DNA of 64,000 nucleotides, from contig NZ_SBIW01000031.1 in assembly GCF_004054195.1 (NCBI RefSeq), positions 62,001-126,000 on the forward strand, in the 5' to 3' direction. The stretch comes from Mucilaginibacter gilvus (GTDB lineage Bacteria > Bacteroidota > Bacteroidia > Sphingobacteriales > Sphingobacteriaceae). Made by a program: the position numbers and the translations under genes. Shown here piece after piece: positions 27,339 to 35,149 of this stretch; positions within the stretch are counted from its first letter, which is position 1, and each line of letters begins with the position of its first letter. Below the pieces are notes generated by a model, which worked only from the letters and a program-made list of their open reading frames with translations, was not told the DNA's origin and ran no database searches.

Positions 27339-28325
27339 CTACATCGCCCCCTCTATCAGTTCGCTATAAAACTCAGGAACACTCATACCTGCCGCTCTTA
27401 CCTGCTGTGGTATTAAACTCGCAGATGACTGCCCCGGTGTGGTGTTGATCTCGATGAAGTTAAAATCCTGTGAGCCTTCCAGCAGGATAAAATCGACCCT
27501 TACCATGCCGCGGCAGTTAAGGCGTATATATACCTGGGTTACTATTTCGGCTATTTCGCGCGCCTTTTCGGCGGGGAGGTCGGCCGGGGTAATTTCCTCG
27601 GTAAAACCGGGACTATATTTAGCCTCGTAATCAAAAAATTCCTTGGAGGTGATCAATTCAGTAGCCGGCAGTACCCTTATTTTGCCTTTAAGGCGGGCAA
27701 TACCTATGCTAAACTCGCGGCCTTTAATAAACTCTTCAATCAATATCTGGCTGTCTTCGTGGAAGGCTTTGTCGATAGCCCCCTGCAAGCCGCCAACGTT
27801 GTGTACTTTACTCATGCCTACGCTACTGCCGCCATTGTTTGGTTTGATGAACAGCGGAAATTTAAGCGTGGAGGCAATAGTAGCCGTATCATGCATATCG
27901 CGTTGGTGTAGCTGCATGGATTTTGCAGTATGCAAGCCATGGATGCCATTCACAATGGCTTTGGTGTAGGCCTTGTTCATGGTAATAGCCGATGTGGTAG
28001 CATCGCAGGTATTGTACGGGATGCCTATCATGTCAAAATAGCCTTGCAGTTTACCATCTTCGCCGGGTGTGCCGTGTACGGTGATGAACGCGAAATCGAA
28101 TTTTATCTTCTCGCCGTTCAGGGTAATGCTAAAATCATTCTTGTCTACAGTTAGCCTTTCACCATTGTTCTCGTAAATCCAGCTATCGCGGTTGATGAGG
28201 ATGGTGTAAACCTTATATTTATCAATAGTGCCAAGGTTTGCGGCTATATTTTTAGCGCTGTTAAGCGACACTGCATATTCGCCGGAAAATCCCCCGGCCA
28301 AAAGGGCTACGTTTATGGTTTTCAT
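27339..28325 (-). CDS. ddl: D-alanine--D-alanine ligase
   Basis: The protein has 328 residues. It has the ATP-grasp arrangement of the Ddl family: GGFSGEYAVSLNSAKNIAAN at the N-terminus, HGTPGEDGKLQGYFDMIGIP, PLFIKPNNGGSSVGMSKVHN, the ATP-binding loop around EEFIKGREFSIGIA and FIEINTTPGQSSASLIPQQV at the C-terminus. It makes the D-Ala-D-Ala dipeptide for peptidoglycan. It is divergent from a cell-envelope gene run (PASTA, MltG) with a 300-base gap that holds an inverted repeat. Confidence 0.96.
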   Translation of the reverse strand: MKTINVALLAGGFSGEYAVSLNSAKNIAANLGTIDKYKVYTILINRDSWIYENNGERLTVDKNDFSITLNGEKIKFDFAFITVHGTPGEDGKLQGYFDMIGIPYNTCDATTSAITMNKAYTKAIVNGIHGLHTAKSMQLHQRDMHDTATIASTLKFPLFIKPNNGGSSVGMSKVHNVGGLQGAIDKAFHEDSQILIEEFIKGREFSIGIARLKGKIRVLPATELITSKEFFDYEAKYSPGFTEEITPADLPAEKAREIAEIVTQVYIRLNCRGMVRVDFILLEGSQDFNFIEINTTPGQSSASLIPQQVRAAGMSVPEFYSELIEGAM

Positions 28326-28329
28326 GTTT

Positions 28330-28585
28330 TCTGATTTCTAATTTCGAATGTTCAATTTTTCGCGTTGTTTTGTATATTGTTGCTCAAGAAGGCTACGCCG
28401 TTTCGATTTTTTTAGGATGTGTTAAAAGTATGTGTTATTTGAAAAATATTCTAATTGAAAATCCATTATCCTTCATTGAGATAATATCACCGTTTAACAA
28501 AAGCAATTAAATTCGAAGTAGCGAGGCCCTCTCTTAATACCAAAACATCAACAACAATTCGAAATTGAAAATTCGAAATCCGATA
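28330..28585. repeat. Divergent ddl/PASTA spacer with self-similar inverted repeats
   Basis: A block near 28330-28365 (CTGATTTCTAATTTCGAATG) is inverted near 28553-28585 (CGAAATTGAAAATTCGAAAT). The spacer must hold the two divergent promoters. No gene is seen in it. Confidence 0.5.
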
Positions 28586-28625
28586 TTTTTCCCCTATGTT
28601 TGGGTTTAATATCGCATCACCAGGT

Positions 28626-29417
28626 ATGAGTAAATTCGGGTCTTATTTAAAATCAAGGCAATTCAGAAACACTGTTTTATTAGTAATATCCACCGTTATC
28701 GGTATTGTGCTAATAGCCTTTTTCAGCCTCGGTTACTATACTCGCCACGGCAGCGGTATCCCGGTACCCCAGCTAAAGGGGCTTGATGTAGATAAAGCCA
28801 TGGCAGCTCTTAAAGAACAGGGTTTTAACTACAAAATAGACTCTGTTTATGTACCCGATCAAACACCCGGCACTATTGTAGAGCAGGACCCGGATGCCGG
28901 CACCAACGTAAAAGAAGGCCGTACCATATACCTTACCATGGTTACCCAACAGGCACCACCTGTTGCCCTCCCCGATCTGACCACCGAACAAAGCATCTAT
29001 CGCGAAGCGGTGGCCACACTATCTAACTACGGCCTTAAAGTTGGCGATACCATTTACCGCAGCGATATAGCCCGCGACCGCGTGCTGGAAGTTAAATTTA
29101 ACGGCCAGGTAATAAAACCGGGCACCAAATTACCAAAGGGCTCCCGTTTAGACCTGGTATTGGGTAACGGTGAAGGTGCCAGCGAAGTGGATATCCCCGA
29201 ACTCATCAATCTCGACCTCGACGCAGCCAAGTTCTCTATTAAGGGAGCAGGTTTAACTATAGGTACCATCACCTATGAAGGTAGCATCACCGATTCTACC
29301 AACGTAGTAGTGGTAAGCCAATCTCCCATGCGGTCAGATTCGCTGAGTCAAACCAGCATCGGTACGCGCATAAACCTTACTGTTTCACAAGGGCAAAAAA
29401 CCAATGAGCCAAATTGA
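28626..29417 (+). CDS. PASTA-domain membrane protein
   Basis: The start at 28626 gives 263 residues and begins MSKFGSYLKSRQFR; an earlier ATG at 28596 adds 10 residues. One transmembrane helix lies at about 17-38. Three PASTA domains follow: VPQLKGLDVDKAMAALKEQG, LPDLTTEQSIYREAVATL and IPELINLDLDAAKFSIKGAG. PASTA domains bind peptidoglycan precursors or muropeptides in kinases and PBPs; here there is no enzyme domain. The end overlaps the rhodanese gene by 14 bases, and the MltG gene follows, so the context is cell-wall growth. Confidence 0.88.
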   Translation: MSKFGSYLKSRQFRNTVLLVISTVIGIVLIAFFSLGYYTRHGSGIPVPQLKGLDVDKAMAALKEQGFNYKIDSVYVPDQTPGTIVEQDPDAGTNVKEGRTIYLTMVTQQAPPVALPDLTTEQSIYREAVATLSNYGLKVGDTIYRSDIARDRVLEVKFNGQVIKPGTKLPKGSRLDLVLGNGEGASEVDIPELINLDLDAAKFSIKGAGLTIGTITYEGSITDSTNVVVVSQSPMRSDSLSQTSIGTRINLTVSQGQKTNEPN

Positions 29418-29709
29418 TGCTGCTACCCTGCAGCAGCGTTTAAATAATGGCGAAATATTAAACCTGCTGGATGTTAGGGAAAAAATCGAATTTTCTACCT
29501 TTAATATCGGTGGGTTAAACATTCCTGTATCCAAACTCGCGGCCAATATCAACCTGGTTAATTACAACAAAACGGATGAGGTAATCGTTATTTGTAGCGC
29601 GGGTATCCGCAGCGATAACGCGCAGGGTATTTTAAGCGCTTTAGGCTATCAAAATGTGCTGAATTTAAAAGGCGGATTAATAGCTTTGCAAAAATTAAAC
29701 AACAAGTAA
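29404..29709 (+). CDS. Rhodanese-domain protein
   Basis: The protein has 101 residues, a single rhodanese domain. The start overlaps the PASTA gene by 14 bases. It has LLDVREKIEF for the first motif and the active loop VICSAGIRSDNA with the catalytic cysteine. Family members carry a persulfide sulfur; the physiological partner is unknown. It sits between PASTA and MltG genes in one operon, but a link to the cell wall is not shown by sequence. Confidence 0.88.
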   Translation: MSQIDAATLQQRLNNGEILNLLDVREKIEFSTFNIGGLNIPVSKLAANINLVNYNKTDEVIVICSAGIRSDNAQGILSALGYQNVLNLKGGLIALQKLNNK

Positions 29710-29734
29710 AACACATCTCCCAACCATATCTTCT

Positions 29735-30790
29735 ATGTCAGAACAAAAAAAGCCTTCGGGCGGGGCGTTAAAAAAATTCATTATCGCACTGGTGCTTATC
29801 ATCATCATATCGCTTGCAGGCACAGGCGTATTTTACTATCTGCGCTACTTTGGCCCCAACGTAAGCGATAAACAGGAATACCTGTACATCCGCACCGGGT
29901 CGGATTTTAACGAAGTTTATAAAACCATTATAGACAAGGGTATTGTTAAGGATACCACCACTTTTATGTGGGCAGCTCATAACATGAATTACGTTACACG
30001 GGTGAAACCGGGCAAATACCGCTTAACCTCGGGCATGAGCAACCGTTCGTTGATCAATATGCTAAAATCGGGCAATCAGGAACCGGTGAAACTGGCTATC
30101 CACAACATCAGGTTAAAGCAACAGTTTGCGGGCTTTGTGGCCAAAAAACTGGAAACAGATTCGGTATCGATGCTGCGCCTGCTGGATTCTACCGCCTTTG
30201 TAGAAAAATACGGCTTTACAACCGAGAACGTGTATACCATGTTCCTCCCAAATTCTTATGAGTTTTATTGGAACACCACGCCGGGGAAATTCTTTGACCG
30301 GATGTATGCCAACTACCAAAAATTCTGGACACCGGAACGCAAAGCAAAGGCCGCCGCCATTAACCTTACACAACAGCAGGTATCTATTTTAGCTGCCGTT
30401 GTAGATGCCGAGGCACTGCATGATGATGATATGCCAGCCGTAGCCGGTTTGTACCTTAACCGCCTTAAAAAGGGCATGAAACTGGAAACAGATCCTACCG
30501 TAATATTTGCCGTTGGCGACTTCACCATCAAACGTGTATTAAGGAAAGATCTGATGAAGGATTCGCCCTACAATACTTATATGTATGCAGGCTTGCCCCC
30601 CGGCCCTATTATGATGCCATCCATCAACGCCATCAATTCGGTACTGGATTACCAGCACAACGATTACCTGTACATGTGCGCCAAGGAAGATTTTTCGGGC
30701 TATCACAACTTTGCGAACAACGAGGCACAGCATTTAATAAACGCCCACAAATTTCAGGAAGCGCTAAACCAAAGGCACATATACCGCTAA
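29735..30790 (+). CDS. mltG: Endolytic murein transglycosylase MltG
   Basis: The protein has 351 residues, with one membrane helix near residues 15-35. It matches the YceG/MltG family: YLYIRTGSDFNEVYKTIIDK, a LysM-like N-terminal part, and the catalytic region ILAAVVDAEALHDDDMPAVA, where the Glu of DAE takes the place of the MltG active-site Glu. GLYLNRLKKGMKLETDPTVI, YNTYMYAGLPPGPIMMPSIN and YMCAKEDFSGYHNFAN complete the family signatures. It cuts nascent glycan strands and so limits their length. Its stop overlaps the next start by one base (TAATG). Confidence 0.94.
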   Translation: MSEQKKPSGGALKKFIIALVLIIIISLAGTGVFYYLRYFGPNVSDKQEYLYIRTGSDFNEVYKTIIDKGIVKDTTTFMWAAHNMNYVTRVKPGKYRLTSGMSNRSLINMLKSGNQEPVKLAIHNIRLKQQFAGFVAKKLETDSVSMLRLLDSTAFVEKYGFTTENVYTMFLPNSYEFYWNTTPGKFFDRMYANYQKFWTPERKAKAAAINLTQQQVSILAAVVDAEALHDDDMPAVAGLYLNRLKKGMKLETDPTVIFAVGDFTIKRVLRKDLMKDSPYNTYMYAGLPPGPIMMPSINAINSVLDYQHNDYLYMCAKEDFSGYHNFANNEAQHLINAHKFQEALNQRHIYR

Positions 30791-31197
30791 TGTTTCAGTA
30801 CGCTACCAAACTAAGGGTGCGCTACGGCGAAACCGACCAGATGGGTTATATGTATTATGGCAACTATGCCGAATTTTTTGAGGTGGGCCGGGTAGAGATG
30901 CTCCGCAGCCTCGGGCTAACTTACAGCGGCATGGAGGCATCGGGGATAATGATGCCCGTATTGGAGTTGAATTGCAAATACCTGAAACCCGCCCGGTACG
31001 ACGAAGAGATCACCATCAACGTATCTATGGCGAAAATGCCGGGTGTGAAGATCCATTTTAAGTACGAGCTTTTTAACGAAAAACAGGAACTGATACACAT
31101 CGGCGAAACCTTGCTGGCCTTCATCAACATGAAAACAAACCGCCCCTGCCTGCCACCACAGGAATTTATTGATAAATTAAAGCCTTTTTTTGAGTAA
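30790..31197 (+). CDS. Acyl-CoA thioesterase, YbgC/FadM type
   Basis: The true start is the ATG in TAATG at 30790, which overlaps the mltG stop by one base; this gives 135 residues. The hotdog signature is RVRYGETDQMGYMYYGNYAE, with catalytic-type Asp, followed by VELMRSLG-like VEMLRSLGL. It should cleave acyl-CoA; members of this group often associate with Tol-Pal or lipid metabolism, but no such partner is nearby. It is translated in the cluster with mltG and followed by yihY at 11 bases. Confidence 0.9.
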   Translation: MFQYATKLRVRYGETDQMGYMYYGNYAEFFEVGRVEMLRSLGLTYSGMEASGIMMPVLELNCKYLKPARYDEEITINVSMAKMPGVKIHFKYELFNEKQELIHIGETLLAFINMKTNRPCLPPQEFIDKLKPFFE

Positions 31198-31208
31198 TTT
31201 TATCCATA

Positions 31209-32210
31209 ATGAAATGGATACACCGCTTTTTAAGCCATTTTAAGTTTTATCACTACATAACCGACTGGGCAAAATCAGTTTACATCCCGGGGTTCAGGCC
31301 CCTGCCATTGTATACAGTGATTATTTTCTTTATAGAGGAGATCCAAAAAACGTCGCTTACCAACCGCGCGGCTGCATTAGCCTATAATTTTATGCTGGCG
31401 CTGTTCCCGGCCATCATCTTTTTATTTACGCTGATCGCCTATATCCCGGTAACCGATTTCCAGCGAGACCTGCTTAGTGTTTTTGCGGAGATAATGCCTA
31501 CAAACGCTTACGAAGCATTTAAAACTACCATTGAAGACATCATTAAGAACCAAAACGGCAAATTGCTTTCTATTGGTTTTATAACGGCCCTATACTTTGC
31601 TACAAACGGCGTTAGTAACCTGATGCAGGCCTTTAACAAATCATCGCTGATATTAGAAACCCGCACCTGGCTTAAAAGGCGCGTTATAGCGCTTTTACTT
31701 ACCGTAGTTATAAGTATTGCGCTGCTTATAGCTATTGTAATTATGATAGCCGGGCAGGCGGTTATTGGCTTTATACAAGATAAATTTTACAGCAATTCGC
31801 ACTATTGGTTTTACCTTATCGCGTTGTCGCGCTGGATAATTATACTGGTGATATTTTTCGTCAGCATTTGTATTTTGTACCGTTACGGCCCGTCTAACAA
31901 ACGCAAGTGGAAGTTTATTAACCCGGGCTCTATTTTAGCCACCTCACTGGCCATATTAACCTCTATCGGCTTTACCTATTACACCAACAATTTCTCATCA
32001 TACAATAAGGTTTATGGTTCCATTGGTACGCTCATCGTAGTAATGATCTACCTGTACCTAAACTCGCTCATATTGCTCATAGGCTTTGAATTAAATGCCA
32101 GTGTAGACCTTTCCAAGCGGAATATACGCATTGTTAAGCCGCGGTATAATAGCTTCAGATCACCCAAAACAGCGATTTCGCAGGCAAAAACGAACATTCC
32201 GCACAAATAA
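31209..32210 (+). CDS. YihY/BrkB-family membrane protein
   Basis: The protein has 333 residues and about six transmembrane segments. Typical elements are SLTNRAAALAYNFMLALFPA, YFATNGVSNLMQAFNKS and YGSIGTLIVVMIYLYLNSL near the C-terminus, followed by LLIGFELNA. The family is widely conserved, once annotated as ribonuclease BN by mistake; no function is proven. It is the last gene of the PASTA-rhodanese-MltG-thioesterase run and lies just before the tRNA-Ser gene. Confidence 0.92.
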   Translation: MKWIHRFLSHFKFYHYITDWAKSVYIPGFRPLPLYTVIIFFIEEIQKTSLTNRAAALAYNFMLALFPAIIFLFTLIAYIPVTDFQRDLLSVFAEIMPTNAYEAFKTTIEDIIKNQNGKLLSIGFITALYFATNGVSNLMQAFNKSSLILETRTWLKRRVIALLLTVVISIALLIAIVIMIAGQAVIGFIQDKFYSNSHYWFYLIALSRWIIILVIFFVSICILYRYGPSNKRKWKFINPGSILATSLAILTSIGFTYYTNNFSSYNKVYGSIGTLIVVMIYLYLNSLILLIGFELNASVDLSKRNIRIVKPRYNSFRSPKTAISQAKTNIPHK

Positions 32211-32261
32211 CCCAATGGCGTACAGGAGTTTACAAGTAATTTAAAAAAAGTTAACATCGGG

Positions 32262-32292
32262 TTTGGCAATTCGCCCCGGATTTGTACTTTTG
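32262..32292 (+). promoter_or_regulatory. Promoter of the tRNA-Ser gene
   Basis: TTTG at 32262-32265, 19 bases, then TACTTTTG at 32285-32292 is a full Bacteroidota promoter (TTTG-N19-TAnnTTTG). The mature tRNA begins 5 bases later. Confidence 0.82.
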
Positions 32293-32297
32293 TCCCC

Positions 32298-32382
32298 GGA
32301 GAGCTGGCAGAGTGGTCGATTGCGGCAGTCTTGAAAACTGTTGACTGTAACAGGTCCTGGGGTTCGAATCCCTAGCTCTCCG
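32298..32382 (+). tRNA. tRNA-Ser (anticodon UGA)
   Basis: The 85-base gene has a 7-bp acceptor stem (GGAGAGC with GCTCTCC), a D-arm GGCAGAGTGGTCG, an anticodon loop CTTGAAA with TGA, a long variable arm as expected for serine tRNAs, and a T-arm GGTTCGAATCC. CCA is not encoded. The 3' end from 32367 is the integration site of the element that follows; the insertion has left a whole gene. A hairpin terminator follows at 32407. Confidence 0.95.
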
Positions 32383-32387
32383 CTGAT
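32367..32387 (+). other. attL core of mobilizable element 1 (tRNA 3' end)
   Basis: The 21 bases AATCCCTAGCTCTCCG plus CTGAT are repeated exactly at 53906-53926, about 21.5 kb away. The repeat covers the T-loop end, acceptor stem and five bases beyond the tRNA gene. Confidence 0.92.
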
Positions 32388-32406
32388 TACAATATCAAAA
32401 TACATT

Positions 32407-32439
32407 AAAAGCCTGCAAATCAAAAGATTGCAGGCTTTT
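32407..32439. terminator. Terminator for tRNA-Ser carried by element 1
   Basis: AAAAGCCTGCAAATC and GATTGCAGGCTTTT form a stem with one bulged A around AAAA. It lies 24 bases past the tRNA, inside the element; a differently sequenced but equivalent hairpin occurs at 53945. Confidence 0.88.
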
Positions 32440-32485
32440 GTATTTTAGTCAAATGGCTATTTTATTCGTCAATTCGCAACAAAAA

Positions 32486-32506
32486 GGTGCGTAATTCGGT
32501 GAGTAA
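32486..32506 (+). repeat. Left arm-type repeat of element 1
   Basis: The 21-base sequence containing GTAATTCGGTGAGTAA recurs with one mismatch at 53832-53852, and with several at 54024-54044. It also takes part in a small inverted repeat (GGTGAGTAA with TTACTCACC at 32521-32529). Confidence 0.7.
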
Positions 32507-32553
32507 AATCTATAAATTACTTACTCACCAAAACGAACTATATTATTGATAAT

Positions 32554-32580
32554 CAAGATGTTCAATAAATGAACATCTTG
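32554..32580. repeat. Palindrome upstream of integrase 1
   Basis: CAAGATGTTCA and TGAACATCTTG are perfect 11-base inverse arms around ATAAA, 55 bases before the integrase start. A degenerate version is before integrase 2, so it may be an operator or Xis site. Confidence 0.65.
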
Positions 32581-32634
32581 TACAGGTCTGGTTGCAAGCT
32601 TAATTTTGTTTCACTTTTTAATGCTTTAAACATT

Positions 32635-33852
32635 ATGAAAACTAATTTTAGCTTGCTTTTTTACTTAAAAAAGCCCAAGAACTACGAAAGTGGCTCAGTG
32701 CCGATCTACATGCGTATCACTGTTAATGGCAGACGCGCGGAAACTACATCAGGCCGTGTTTGTGACCCATCCGGCTGGAACAATATTGCCGGAAGACTTA
32801 AGGGCACTAAAGAAGAAGTGCGATCCTTTAATGCTTACCTGGACAATTTACAGGCACAAGTTTATGAGGCGCATCATTTATTAACCGCAGAGGGACAGGA
32901 GATATCTGCTGACAGCTTAAGAAGTAGATTTTTGGGCAAAGAAGAAAAATCTAAAATGCTCCTTGACGTTTTTAGAGATCATAATAAAAAAGTAGCGGCA
33001 TTGGTTGGCAAAGAATATGCTGCCGGGACATTAGAACGTTATAAAACTTCTTTAAAGCACACACAGAATTTTTTGAATTGGAAATATAGTGTTGGTGACA
33101 TCGACGTTAAGCAGATCGATCATGATTTCATTTCCAATTATGATTTCTACCTCCGATCAGAACGCAAGTGCGCTAATAACTCTGCCGTCAAGTACATCAA
33201 GAACTTTAAAAAAATCGTGCGGATATGCTTGTCCAGCGGCTGGCTGGATAAAGACCCTTTCCTAAATTACAAAGCAAAAGTTAAACGGGTAGACCGGACA
33301 TTTCTGAACCAGGAAGAATTGCAATCTTTAGCAGATAAAGTGCTGGAAATTGACAGGGTAAGCCAGGTCAGGGATATTTTTCTTTTCAGTTGTTTTACCG
33401 GTATGGCTTACGCAGACGTAAGTAAATTAACCCGTACCGAAATCGTAAAGGGGCCTGATGGAGAGATGTGGATTTATGCGAAAAGGAAAAAGACCGATAC
33501 GCTTACCCATATTCCTTTGCTGCCCTCCGCTTTAAGCATTTTGAAGAAATATGCTGACCACCCTGTTTGCGTCAATAAAAATAGAGCCTTACCGGTCATG
33601 TCTAATCAAAAAATGAATGCCTATCTCAAGGAGATTGCAGGTATTTGTGGCATTAACCGCTCACTTACCTTCCATATCGCCCGGCACACTTTTGCAACGA
33701 CAGTGACGCTATCAAATGGCGTTCCCATTGAAAGTGTAAGTAAAATGCTGGGGCATACGAACATCAAAACCACACAACACTACGCAAAGGTATTAGACCT
33801 TAAGGTTGGTCAGGATATGGCACTCCTTAAACAGAAATACGCAAAGGCATAA
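32635..33852 (+). CDS. Tyrosine integrase of element 1 (IntDOT-like)
   Basis: The ATG at 32635 gives 405 residues; an upstream ATG at 32569 lies in a palindrome and is less likely. It has an N-terminal arm-binding domain (FYLKKPKNYESGSVPIYMRI), a SAM-like core-binding domain (~105-195) and a C-terminal catalytic domain. Catalytic residues are visible in HIARHTFATTVTLSNG (HxxR), MLGHTNIKTTQHYAK (His, Tyr) and the beta-hairpin lysine (KRKKTD). The site of the first arginine reads FTGMAYADVSK, with Ala where most families have Arg; IntDOT of CTnDOT also lacks this Arg. It would insert the element into the tRNA-Ser 3' end. Confidence 0.94.
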   Translation: MKTNFSLLFYLKKPKNYESGSVPIYMRITVNGRRAETTSGRVCDPSGWNNIAGRLKGTKEEVRSFNAYLDNLQAQVYEAHHLLTAEGQEISADSLRSRFLGKEEKSKMLLDVFRDHNKKVAALVGKEYAAGTLERYKTSLKHTQNFLNWKYSVGDIDVKQIDHDFISNYDFYLRSERKCANNSAVKYIKNFKKIVRICLSSGWLDKDPFLNYKAKVKRVDRTFLNQEELQSLADKVLEIDRVSQVRDIFLFSCFTGMAYADVSKLTRTEIVKGPDGEMWIYAKRKKTDTLTHIPLLPSALSILKKYADHPVCVNKNRALPVMSNQKMNAYLKEIAGICGINRSLTFHIARHTFATTVTLSNGVPIESVSKMLGHTNIKTTQHYAKVLDLKVGQDMALLKQKYAKA

Positions 33853-33891
33853 TCAAACAATTAATCTTTTTTAAAATTTAATTATATTTGT

Positions 33892-34161
33892 ATGAGAACA
33901 TTACATCAAACCATGGGCAGTACGACCACAAACGATCCACGATCTCTTCCGGCTATCGGGCTGTCAACCGAAGAACTTAGAATGCGGCTGCAACATATAA
34001 CTGAAAAGGTTATCAAAGACACATGGGCTAAAAACAGCTATCTTACCTACTACGATGAAACGCTTTGCCCGGATGCCAGCTATGCTATCCATGCCTACCG
34101 CGACAGAAAAGAACTGGTTAAATTAGAAAACGGCGAGGCGCATCTGGTCAAAATATTATAG
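33892..34161 (+). CDS. Probable antitoxin partner of the zeta-like toxin
   Basis: The protein has 89 residues, soluble and charged, with TEELRMRLQHITEKVIKDTW and ASYAIHAYRDRKELV near the C-terminus. It ends 2 bases before the zeta-like toxin start, as in toxin-antitoxin pairs. A -7 box TATATTTG at 33883-33890 ends only one base before this ATG, so either the mRNA has almost no leader or the second ATG at 33913 is used. Its toxin-neutralising role is inferred from position only. Confidence 0.72.
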   Translation: MRTLHQTMGSTTTNDPRSLPAIGLSTEELRMRLQHITEKVIKDTWAKNSYLTYYDETLCPDASYAIHAYRDRKELVKLENGEAHLVKIL

Positions 34162-34163
34162 TC

Positions 34164-34835
34164 ATGCCATCAGAGAACCCGCAATTATTAATTGTCGGGG
34201 GTCCGAACGGTGCTGGTAAATCTACCTATAGCGGAGGTTTATCGCCTAAAGGAGCTTTTGTATTTGATGCAGACATCATAAAAGCCCGTGTAGCGGCCCG
34301 TTTACCCGACGAAGTTCCAGTTGAGAGTATTCATTTCGCCGTCCAATCGGTATTCCTTGACTTTGTAGAAGAGGCGATCAAAAACAAGCAGAACTTTACC
34401 ATAGAGACTAATTTCAGGGATAATGACCTCATGGATACCATAGCCCGTTTCAAACAAAATGGTTATAATACCAATATGATTTATCTGACGCTGCATGATG
34501 TCGAACTTTCGATTGACCGTGTTAAGCAACGTGTAAACGCAGGTGGCCATTTTGTTGACGAGGGTGGCATTCGTTATAACTTTGAAGAAGGATTAAAAAA
34601 CCTGGAATACTTTGCTGGCCGGTTTGACAAACTCGATATTATCGATGCGTCAAAAGACCTTGGTCAATTCAGGCCGCTATTGAGTATTAAACAACAACAA
34701 CTTGTTTACTTGAGCACTGATTTGCCTATTGGAGTGGAACAGACTATTGTCAATATCGCTGATCGATATAGAGATAATTCCAGGAATGAAGATAACGACG
34801 AGGATCGTGGTTGGGATTTTAACAGGGGAAGGTAA
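34164..34835 (+). CDS. Zeta-like toxin (P-loop kinase)
   Basis: The protein has 223 residues. A P-loop is at 9-19 (GGPNGAGKST), followed by FDADIIKAR and the zeta-type segment NFTIETNFRDNDLMDTIARF. IYLTLHDVELSIDRVKQRV and the arginine-rich helix fit the zeta/PezT fold. The known zeta enzymes phosphorylate UDP-N-acetylglucosamine or related nucleotides and poison cells when the antitoxin is lost. In this element it probably favours maintenance. The C-terminal tail (SRNEDNDEDRGWDF) is polar. The mode of action in this species is not shown. Confidence 0.85.
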   Translation: MPSENPQLLIVGGPNGAGKSTYSGGLSPKGAFVFDADIIKARVAARLPDEVPVESIHFAVQSVFLDFVEEAIKNKQNFTIETNFRDNDLMDTIARFKQNGYNTNMIYLTLHDVELSIDRVKQRVNAGGHFVDEGGIRYNFEEGLKNLEYFAGRFDKLDIIDASKDLGQFRPLLSIKQQQLVYLSTDLPIGVEQTIVNIADRYRDNSRNEDNDEDRGWDFNRGR

Positions 34836-35149
34836 AGAGCCCATCAGGAAAAGCCGTTTCCACATTCCGCTATGCTGCATGGCGGAAACAGCTTTCCTTA
34901 CCCGCGAAAGGACGTTGCTCGCTCCCTCACAACAACCTTTCTTTGCCGATTCTTTAATGATAATCCATATTCACCAGTTCGCGAATGTAGTCCAAACCGG
35001 GTCAAAAAAGCAAGGGTATATAAACGGTCAGCTGTGTTTTGCATTTTAGCGGACTAACCGCCCTTGCATTTTTGCCCGGTTTAGCGCTGTTGGTTGCCTA
35101 ACTGTTGGATATGGCCTGTCTGTTCATTAGCCCTCGTATAAAATTCTTT
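34836..35149. other. Gene-free 314-base gap with long imperfect hairpin
   Basis: No protein-like frame is seen. The gap holds the inverted repeat at 34994-35082 and separates the zeta gene from the convergent 231-residue gene. Confidence 0.6.
34994..35082. repeat. Long imperfect inverted repeat after the toxin gene
   Basis: AAACCGGG...AGCAAGGG at 34994-35016 is inverted as CCCTTGCA...CCCGGTTT at 35061-35082, with one extra base and one mismatch, around a 44-base loop. It could end both the toxin and the convergent gene transcripts. Confidence 0.65.
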
